The notes beneath the pieces are model-generated. The model ran no database searches, was not told where the DNA came from, and saw nothing but the letters and a program-made list of their open reading frames with translations. Below, one piece after another: positions 27,887-34,961 of a DNA stretch of 64,000 bases (positions are counted from its first letter, which is position 1; each line of letters opens with the position of its first letter). The stretch spans positions 2,480,001 through 2,544,000 of the forward strand of contig NZ_CP096829.1 in NCBI RefSeq assembly GCF_023272795.1. The letters are read 5' to 3'. The stretch is from Flavobacterium humidisoli (GTDB lineage: Bacteria > Bacteroidota > Bacteroidia > Flavobacteriales > Flavobacteriaceae). Both the position numbers and the translations under genes were made by a program.

Positions 27887-28308
27887 CTTTTTAGAGTTAA
27901 CAAATTTTATCGTTATTGTCTATCAGATGATTTTAGAAGTACACATCATCTGCTTACTGCTTTCAAATGTTAATGATTTAACTGATTTGTGCTGGCCTTG
28001 CATCCAAACTAGCCATTCATTTAATTGTCTAGTATCTTCTCTGCTATAAATAAGTCGAAATATTTTTCCTGAAAAAAAATCTCATGACGCTTGTGTGACT
28101 CTGTTTTATTGCAATTTTTTTTACAGTCTACGAAATTTTAAACAATCTGCAGAAGTCAGTCCCCATAAACAATAAGACTTGAACAAAAAATATATTATAT
28201 CCAAACCCAAGATAAACCAAATAGCAGCTGAATTTGCACTTTAAAGTCTGGAAAAGAAAACTATTGGGGAAATAAAAAGTGATATTTCGTTATTTATTAT
28301 AAAATTTT
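27887..28308. other. Intergenic region, no gene recognised
   Basis: About 420 bases, AT-rich, with only short open frames on either strand. Confidence 0.4.
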
Positions 28309-28351
28309 ACAAGCGAAAAGATGCCTGTATAATTGGCATCTTTTCGCTTGT
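28309..28351 (-). terminator. Strong hairpin terminator downstream of the Lys/Cys-rich protein gene
   Basis: The arms ACAAGCGAAAAGATGCC (28309-28325) and GGCATCTTTTCGCTTGT (28335-28351) are perfectly complementary over 17 bp with a 9-base loop. On the minus strand the structure follows the stop at 28383 by about 30 bases and leads into a T-containing stretch. It could work in both directions. Confidence 0.7.
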
Positions 28352-28382
28352 CATAATAAAAGGCTTAGTGATTGATTTAATG

Positions 28383-28601
28383 CTATTTTCCTGATGCTTT
28401 AGTGCCTTGATCGCATTTTTTTCCTTTTGCTCTGCATTTCGCTTTACATTTTTCGCTGTCAGAGGCACTCATTTTTTTAGCTTCTTTTTTGGAACAGCAG
28501 CTTTCTTTCTTTTCTTGTTCTTTAGACGCAGGTTTTGCTTGCTTCGCACTGATGATAATCGTAAGGAAAACTAAGGCTAAGAGAGTCAGTGTTTTTTTCA
28601 T
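28383..28601 (-). CDS. Small exported Lys/Cys-rich protein
   Basis: 72 residues. A signal peptide (MKKTLTLLALVFLTIIISA) is followed by a highly charged, lysine-rich mature part with five cysteines (ESCCSKKEAKK, KCKAKCRAKGKKCDQ). Paired Cys residues suggest disulphides or metal binding. Similar short Lys/Cys-rich exported proteins occur in Bacteroidota without a known role. A TATATTTG motif about 36 bases upstream and a strong hairpin downstream frame it as a one-gene transcript. Confidence 0.7.
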   Translation of the reverse strand: MKKTLTLLALVFLTIIISAKQAKPASKEQEKKESCCSKKEAKKMSASDSEKCKAKCRAKGKKCDQGTKASGK

Positions 28602-28636
28602 TTCTGTATGTTTTAAATTGTATTTAGCGTTTAACT

Positions 28637-28644
28637 CAAATATA
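28637..28644 (-). promoter_or_regulatory. Candidate -7 promoter box for the Lys/Cys-rich protein
   Basis: On the minus strand the sequence is TATATTTG, a perfect TAnnTTTG box, giving a leader of about 30 bases to the ATG at 28601. A clear -33 TTTG was not found at the usual distance. Confidence 0.45.
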
Positions 28645-28829
28645 AAATGAATAATGATCGCTAATTTTAAAAGTTGGTTAGTATTTACTTAATAAGAATC
28701 ATATTTTTATCAGATAATTTTTGATAAAGGCTTTAAGTTTAGTGAAAATTCATATAGTGTTAAATTATTTAAGCTTTTTTAGATTTTGCCTAAGGTTGTG
28801 AGAGACCTTTAAGTATTTAAAATTCCAAT

Positions 28830-28860
28830 AAAAAGAGAGAATTTCTATTCTCTCTTTTTT
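28830..28860 (-). terminator. Terminator of the 28887-29879 lipoprotein gene
   Basis: AGAGAGAAT and ATTCTCTCT form a 9-bp stem with a 4-base loop. Flanking A and T runs extend it, giving a U-tract on the minus strand about 30 bases after the stop codon. Confidence 0.65.
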
Positions 28861-28886
28861 CTGCTGATTTATGTACTAATTCAAAA

Positions 28887-29879
28887 TTATTCGGTGGTGC
28901 AAACTCCCGCATGAACAATTAGCCAGAAACTTCCATCTCCGCTATATGTTAAGCTGTAACTGTCTGTGGCAGTATTGTTTAAAGTGTGCTGGTTTCCATA
29001 TTGCCCTGGAGCGGCTGTTGTAGGAGGACTGTCTGATAAGTACACATGTGTTTCTGTAAATGCTGTTCCGGCATGAGTGGCATTTATTGTTATCTGCACA
29101 TTGCTGCCTTGAATGACAATTGTAACAGTTCCTGCCAAATATCCGTTATTGATATTGTTTTGGCCAGCTCCGGCATATAAGTTATAAGTATAAGTTCCGT
29201 TTGCGACATTGCTGTAAGAAGTGGCCCAACCCCATTTTTCAGAAAGCTGTAAGCTGTTGAAAGTGTTATTGCCAAACATATATGCCGTATCGCAAGTAGT
29301 TTCTACAGGAGGAGGTGTGTCGCAAGTTCTTAGACAGTAGTTAAAGTAAGCAGCCCAATTTTTCCCAGGGAATTTGATATCTCCTGCCCATCCAGTTTCT
29401 GTCGCTATGTCAGTTCCGTTTACGATGTTTTTCATGCTGGAATGTGCTGCAATAAATAGACATTTGTTAGCATCCAGAACGATTGCAGAAAGAGGAATTG
29501 TAAAAGTGTAGCTTTGTACTAATGGATTAAAAGATTTTTTATATGGAAATTGCCCAGGAACCGGGTTTCCATTTTGTAAAGGTACATTGGCATAAGGACC
29601 TACATATAAATGAAGTTCACTAAAATACCAATCTTGAAATGCAGTATAGGTTACGTAAAGATTTGCAGCATCATTTTCAATTAAAACTTTCCCAGCGTTG
29701 GTAAACTGGCCAGCCATAATGCTAATTGAAATTGGATCGCAGTTAGAATAAGTTCCTTTTGCAGTGGCAATGGAACTCTTCGGCTGTAAAGCTTCAGTCT
29801 GAATGTCTGTACTTACTGGTTCGCTGGTGCAATTGACAATCAGGAAGGCAAAAAAGATAAGTGTGATAAATTTTTTCAT
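28887..29879 (-). CDS. Exported lipoprotein of unknown function
   Basis: 330 residues. A lipoprotein signal (LIFFAFLIVNCTSEP) places the lipid-modified Cys at residue 17. The mature part has two beta-rich halves: residues 40-190 (ELHLYVGPYANVPLQNG, TIPLSAIVLDANKCLFIAAH, GDIKFPGKNWAAYFNYC) and residues 200-330 (TAYMFGNNTFNSL, AGTVTIVIQGSNVQITINAT, HVYLSDSPPTTAAPGQYGNQ, SFWLIVHAGVC). Similar phrases appear in both halves, so they may be an internal duplication. Several Cys suggest disulphides. I do not recognise a named family. It is monocistronic with its own terminator. Confidence 0.75.
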   Translation of the reverse strand: MKKFITLIFFAFLIVNCTSEPVSTDIQTEALQPKSSIATAKGTYSNCDPISISIMAGQFTNAGKVLIENDAANLYVTYTAFQDWYFSELHLYVGPYANVPLQNGNPVPGQFPYKKSFNPLVQSYTFTIPLSAIVLDANKCLFIAAHSSMKNIVNGTDIATETGWAGDIKFPGKNWAAYFNYCLRTCDTPPPVETTCDTAYMFGNNTFNSLQLSEKWGWATSYSNVANGTYTYNLYAGAGQNNINNGYLAGTVTIVIQGSNVQITINATHAGTAFTETHVYLSDSPPTTAAPGQYGNQHTLNNTATDSYSLTYSGDGSFWLIVHAGVCTTE

Positions 29880-30427
29880 GGTAAAAAAGAATTTAAAAAT
29901 TATTAATTAAGAAAAAACTAAAGCAATTTTGAAGTAGAAAATTTAATTTGCTATTTTCAAATTTTATGATTTATTTAACGCATTTCAAAAAATAGCCGTT
30001 AAACGAAATTGTTTCATATTCAAATTGCTAATTGTGCCTTGATAAAATGACTTTATGGCAATAATTAACCTTTTAAAGATTGTATATGGTTTCTTTTTGC
30101 TTACTCTAAGAAAAAAACAAGCCATCTTTTAGAGACCTTCTTTTCATTCTATTAAAATCTGTTTTTTATTTAAGTTGATGTTTTAACAAAAAACAAATTT
30201 GTTTTCAACAGTTGGCAGAAATTCAGATTCTATATTGCTTGGAGTTCGTGACATTCGGTTACTGTTTTTTCTGCTATATCTAAAAATCTAGTGTAACGGC
30301 AAACAATTGAAATAATTGACAATATCAATAATACAAAATTGAAACGTTTTTATTTTTTATGATTCATTGTTTTGAGCTTATAATAGATGCCTAGTCTGCG
30401 TAAAACTGGATAAAACAGCTTTTTAAG
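29880..30427. other. Intergenic region, no gene recognised
   Basis: About 550 bases upstream of the lipoprotein gene and downstream of the DUF6515-like gene. AT-rich, with no certain promoter box. Confidence 0.4.
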
Positions 30428-31369
30428 TTATTCTTTCTGAACCGAAACTACTTCGTATTTATCTTTTCCGTCAATTTGCACAGGCTGGTAATACGTTTCC
30501 CCAAATTTGATGTATTTTAAATCTCCAATTGCAACTTCTTCTCCTCCTTCTGGAAGCTTGTCTACAATTGTTCCTGCTGTAGGAGCAACTACTGTGTATT
30601 TTCCCCCGTCTTTTTCGTAATAGGTCCCTCCATAGTAATAATTATTTACCGTACCTGTATTGACTGTTTCTGCTCCGCTAGGAATGTTATTTACAGTTCC
30701 TCCAACTGGCGCGGGTACGGCAGTGTAGCCACCGTTGGTTGAAGTGTACCAAACTCCTTGATCATAATGATATTTATTGTTTTCAACACTGACAATGATA
30801 GCAGTAGTTGCGAGAGTTGCAACAAAAAATCCCCAAGGATGCCAAACTGGTCCCCAATAAAAGGGTACATAAGGACGTGGATAGTATGGATGATAGCAGT
30901 TGTATCTGTAACCGCCATAAACATACGGAGGACGCGCATAGGGTCTAGGCCCAGGTCTTACAACTGTATTACGATTGTTACGAACATGAACGCTATTATT
31001 TACATTAATATTGACATTATTTCTGTTTCTGTTTACAGTATTGCCGCTAATATTTGTATTTCTGTTGCCAACATTGTTTCTGTTTACGGTATTATTTGTA
31101 TTTACCGTATTGTTTCTGTTGGAATTATTTGAGGGTCTGCTTATTTTAGTTACAGAGTTGTTTACTCCAGGCTTTGCTGTGCTAGGTCTGTCTGCATTTG
31201 GTCTGGACTGGTCAAATTGCCGTGTTGCTCCGTCTGCTCTTGGTTTATCATGTTTTTCTCGACGCGTATTTTGCTGAGCCTGGCCTTCAACTGACATCAA
31301 GAAACACCAAGCTAGTAAATAAATCAGCACCAATAGCTGTTTTTTTGCTGTATGAGGTAAGTCTTCCAT
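30428..31369 (-). CDS. DUF6515-like exported protein with Asn/Arg-rich linker
   Basis: 313 residues. The signal peptide (LLVLIYLLAWCFLMSVEG) is followed by a low-complexity Asn/Arg/Val region at about 70-140 (NTVNRNNVGNRNTNIS), a Tyr/Pro-rich stretch (RPYARPPYVYGGYRYN), a hydrophobic segment at about 180-196 (WGFFVATLATTAIIVSV), and a C-terminal repeat of short strands (YYYGGTYYEKDGGKYTVV, VDKLPEGGEEV, KFGETYYQPV) matching the Bacteroidota DUF6515 pattern as I remember it. Function unknown; probably periplasmic or envelope-associated. Frames on the plus strand across the repeats are shadows. Confidence 0.78.
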   Translation of the reverse strand: MEDLPHTAKKQLLVLIYLLAWCFLMSVEGQAQQNTRREKHDKPRADGATRQFDQSRPNADRPSTAKPGVNNSVTKISRPSNNSNRNNTVNTNNTVNRNNVGNRNTNISGNTVNRNRNNVNINVNNSVHVRNNRNTVVRPGPRPYARPPYVYGGYRYNCYHPYYPRPYVPFYWGPVWHPWGFFVATLATTAIIVSVENNKYHYDQGVWYTSTNGGYTAVPAPVGGTVNNIPSGAETVNTGTVNNYYYGGTYYEKDGGKYTVVAPTAGTIVDKLPEGGEEVAIGDLKYIKFGETYYQPVQIDGKDKYEVVSVQKE

Positions 31370-33114
31370 AATTGTGTAATTTTATATAGATTAAAGCTTT
31401 TTTTGCGGCATGCATATAAGTTTTTTTGTTTTTCCGTTCGTATCTCTTCGGACATTAATAGCGCATTCCCCTCTTAACTTACATTTGATAATTTTTTCAA
31501 ACATGCAAAACTTACAAAAAAATGCAATTCGTACTCTTAATCATTATGATTACGCTTACTAAATAAGCCAACTCTTCATATTCTTTTAAATTTCATTCCA
31601 TTTTTCCTGATAACATCTTTGCAGTTTTTTAAAATAACCATTCCAATAATTTCCTTTAACAAAATTCCATCAGCCATTTATGAACAATGATCAACATTCC
31701 TTACAGAAATTGAATTTTCCTAAAAAACAGCTTTAGCCTGACTGATTTTTTGTTTATATTTTATTTTTACGCTATCTGTTTACGAAAAAACTTTAAGTTT
31801 TCCTTCCCTTTTTTACACCACACCTATCATTTTATTCCTTATCAAATATTTTTTTCATTAAAAAGATATCTAAAAACACTACAGCTGAACCCAAATAAAG
31901 CAGATATTTAAAAATTCTGCCAGTTTTCAGAGAAATAGTCCATCTCAAAAATATTCTCTTCAACCAGAAAATTACTAATTTTAATTAAAAATTTCAGAGG
32001 CAAGCTCACTGGCTTCTATGGCGAACAGGTAAGAATAAAATAAATTTCCTTATCTAAGACACAAATAAAAAGCTACTTTTTTTTTCATAAAGTTCATATA
32101 AAACACTACCAAGCCGCATTTTGCTATCTTGGACAATAACAGACAGCCAATTAAAAGGAAGGTAACTTTACAATTAAGTCTGCAAATAAATGATAGAGAA
32201 TATTTAAAACTTCCAAAACTAAACATTAGAGATTAATGCTGGTTTTTATCTGGACATCTTACAATATTCTAAAATATATTTGCAAAAAAAAAATAGCATA
32301 GAGAGGAAAGGTTTATATGAAAACACATTTTAACTAACTTAAATTTTAGACCTAAAACCTCCCTACACTATCGAAAACACCAAAAACAAACCTTCGAAAG
32401 GTTTAGCAAATATACTGCGGGAACATATTCATATAAAAACAAAATCAGAATACACAAGTACTGTTTTACGCTAAAAATTCAAAGTACAGGACTTGATTTG
32501 CAGCTTGACACAATAAAGTCAGTTATGCCCATAGTTAACTTCGCATATTCGAAATTGCCTTAAGTTTAATTTAAAAATTAAATATTAGCTTTAAATAATC
32601 AAAAACAATCTCGCTACATGTTCGCAATTTTAAAGCGAAAGCCTCCCAATTAAGCTGTGAAAAAAAGTATATCGCCCATTCCATAGCCTTTGCGAACCTA
32701 TTGGCTTATCGGAAACGAAAATAGTATGTTAATTGTGATTTGGTATGGAAAGTTTTTTCAGGTAAGAAAAGATTAAGTCAATCGGAGAACAAAAAAAATA
32801 ACGCCAAAGATTTCATTTGCTGCTATTAGTATAAATGCCCAGTTTGTTCGAATCCCATAAAGTCTACAAGACCGGACGAATGAGAAAACGACTCTTGTTG
32901 TTTTTTTTATCTCTAAAGCCTTATTTACCAAAGAAAAAAAACTAATAATAATGATTTTGTATGGATTCAAAAATATTATATTAATTTAACACAAAAAAAA
33001 ACTCCTGAGTACAGAAGGGAATTTTAGGTATAAACATTTTCGTTAAAGTTATCCATCACAAATAGAAATATCTGAATATTAAAAACAAAGTTAAATTTTG
33101 TTTTTTTTCTAGAC
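31370..33114. other. 1.7-kb region without a recognisable gene
   Basis: Dense stops in all frames. A 65-residue frame at 32773-32970 on the minus strand has no convincing start context or family features. The base composition is more AT-rich than in the genes. The stretch may be old eroded sequence. Confidence 0.4.
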
Positions 33115-33549
33115 CTGAATTAGGAATTCAAAACAACACTTTAGCTAATGGTGATATTGAATAAACCGATTTTGGCAACAAAGATGCTATTACTGTAAAC
33201 TGTTCCGGACTAACCAGTTTTTTCATTTTTAATAAAAATGATTCTCTATTGATGGTCATTTTAGAAGTGTATACAGCTTTGTCTTTTACCATCGGTATGT
33301 AAAATGTCTTTCTTTTTGTTTAAAATTTCGTTTACTAAGGCTTTAATAGCAGTTTTTTAAGCATCCATTAATTTTAATTTTGTTGATAATACCCCCATAA
33401 TCTGATTGATAAATCCGATACATCAAATGAACTTGCAGCCACATTTGAACCAGCCCTTGCAGCGTTAGTATTGTCACCCAAATTTTGTCCATTGGTAAAT
33501 GAAAGAGTTCCTAAAAGGATAGCTGTAAGAAATATAGTTTCTTTTTCAT
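33115..33549 (-). pseudogene. Decayed small exported protein gene
   Basis: Minus strand from ATG 33549: MKKKLYFL, then a one-base shift, then TAILLGTLSFTNGQNLGDNT, NAARAGSNVAASSFDVSDLS and IRLWGYYQQN before a stop. Further good coding follows in another frame (VYTSKMTINRESFLLKMKKL, VSPEQFTVIASLLPKSVYSI). The start is a typical Bacteroidota signal peptide. The gene is inactivated by at least two frameshifts. The family is not recognised. Confidence 0.55.
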
Positions 33550-33697
33550 GTTTCTTTAATTTTATTCAATTAATACCTTATGAATCATATTATTATTTCT
33601 AAAACAATTACTTTACTTATAGTTCTTATATAACATACTTGTAATATAAATATTGTATAATTTTAATTGTCCAAAAGCTTAAAAGCTTCTTAAAAAC

Positions 33698-33934
33698 ATG
33701 AATATAACACAAAGCGATATCACTATGAAATTGTACTGGAAAAAGGCTAGTTCAATAGAAAATAGATGTAATTTCTCAATTGAAAATTTGGCGAAATTAA
33801 TTATAACCAAATTGAAGCTTTTTTTTTTGAATAAGCATAGTTTATCAAATAATCTTGATATAAAAGCTTCAGATATAAAAAATAGTTTGAATAATCCGTT
33901 TTGGAATATCAAAGAGATCAGTATAAAAAGTTGA
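33698..33934 (+). CDS. Doubtful small ORF
   Basis: 78 residues from ATG 33698, lysine-, asparagine- and serine-rich (MNITQSDITMKLYWKKAS), with no family recognised. It has a weak upstream AT-rich region and lies just before a strong terminator hairpin that belongs to the convergent gene. It may simply be an open frame in AT-rich DNA. Confidence 0.2.
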   Translation: MNITQSDITMKLYWKKASSIENRCNFSIENLAKLIITKLKLFFLNKHSLSNNLDIKASDIKNSLNNPFWNIKEISIKS

Positions 33935-33988
33935 AAATAATGAAACTATAAAATTCAAAAGAAAAGCAGTAAATAATAACCTTGTTAT

Positions 33989-34037
33989 TATCGAAAAAAA
34001 AGGGTTTTGAATAACTCAAAACCCTTTTTTTTCGATA
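33989..34037 (-). terminator. Perfect 22-bp hairpin terminator
   Basis: The left arm 33989-34010 and right arm 34016-34037 are perfectly complementary with a 5-base loop (ATAAC). Each contains eight A or eight T next to GGGTTTT/AAAACCC. It follows the PorP/SprF gene on the minus strand by about 25 bases and is symmetrical enough to stop transcription from both sides. Confidence 0.85.
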
Positions 34038-34061
34038 GACTTATAGAATAAGCTGTTTGAA

Positions 34062-34952
34062 CTAAAATTTGTATCTCAATAAAAGCTCATAAGTGCCTCT
34101 TGCGCTGCCCAAAGAGGGTCTGGTAATCCATTCGTAAGAATACCCTAAAAGCAGCCGTTTATTGACTGTAAAATCTGTTAAAATTCCAAAGGCTTGGTCT
34201 GTTCTATACATGGCGCCAATTTCAAACACTTCATTAATCCCAAGCATAGCATTAAAATCTGCAGAAACAGGAGCGTTGCTCACATAACGCACCATTATAG
34301 AAGGCTTTAGCGCCAATAGCGCAATGCTTGACTTTAATTCAAAATCATATCCGCCGCTTAAATACCAATGCGCTCTATCAGATGCCATTACAGCATATCC
34401 TGATTCATTGCGAACTCTCTCGGCACTAAGCATTCTGGGCACCGAAAGGGACACATAATATTTTTCGTTCTTTAAAACAAACCCTAATCCAATATTTGGG
34501 TTAAAATTGCTATAGGAGACCAAAGCAGGATCAGACTGAATATTATATGTATCTAAACCGGAAGTGTTAACACTGTAGAAGTTACCGCCGGCTTTTAACC
34601 CAAAATATAAATCCAAAGCAGGATTTAATTTCATTTTGTATGAAAAATCAATTCCAACAAAGGTTTGTTTCTCCATAAAAGTCTTATCGCTGAGAATCGA
34701 AAGGCCAATACCCGTATTTAATGCTATCGGGGTTTCAAAGGAAACACATTGGGCTAGAGGAGCATCCGGCACACCCGTCCATTGATCCCTCAGGGAACTT
34801 GCTATTGCTGTTTCTTCACCGATTGCTGCATACGCCGGATTAATGCTGTTCATATGATAGCGGTATTGTGTAAATGAAGCATCCTGCTGAGAGAAGGAAA
34901 CACCACTAAATAATAGAAGTGTTCCCGTTAATATATAATTAATTTTTTTCAT
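34062..34952 (-). CDS. PorP/SprF family T9SS outer-membrane protein
   Basis: 296 residues. The signal peptide (YILTGTLLLFSGVSFSQ) is followed by the family hallmark start (QQDASFTQYRYHMNSINPAY, then AAIGEE) and barrel strands ending in an aromatic C-terminus (YELLLRYKF). Length fits the family. The gene follows the NHL/TSP3 adhesin by 9 bases in the same direction, so the two form an operon in which this protein probably helps secrete or hold that adhesin, as SprF does for SprB. Confidence 0.85.
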   Translation of the reverse strand: MKKINYILTGTLLLFSGVSFSQQDASFTQYRYHMNSINPAYAAIGEETAIASSLRDQWTGVPDAPLAQCVSFETPIALNTGIGLSILSDKTFMEKQTFVGIDFSYKMKLNPALDLYFGLKAGGNFYSVNTSGLDTYNIQSDPALVSYSNFNPNIGLGFVLKNEKYYVSLSVPRMLSAERVRNESGYAVMASDRAHWYLSGGYDFELKSSIALLALKPSIMVRYVSNAPVSADFNAMLGINEVFEIGAMYRTDQAFGILTDFTVNKRLLLGYSYEWITRPSLGSARGTYELLLRYKF

Positions 34953-34961
34953 CGTATAAAA

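Noticed and set aside
32773..32970. 65-residue minus-strand frame with hydrophobic segments
   Set aside because: No convincing start context, no neighbours in an operon, and the hydrophobicity can arise from T-rich DNA.
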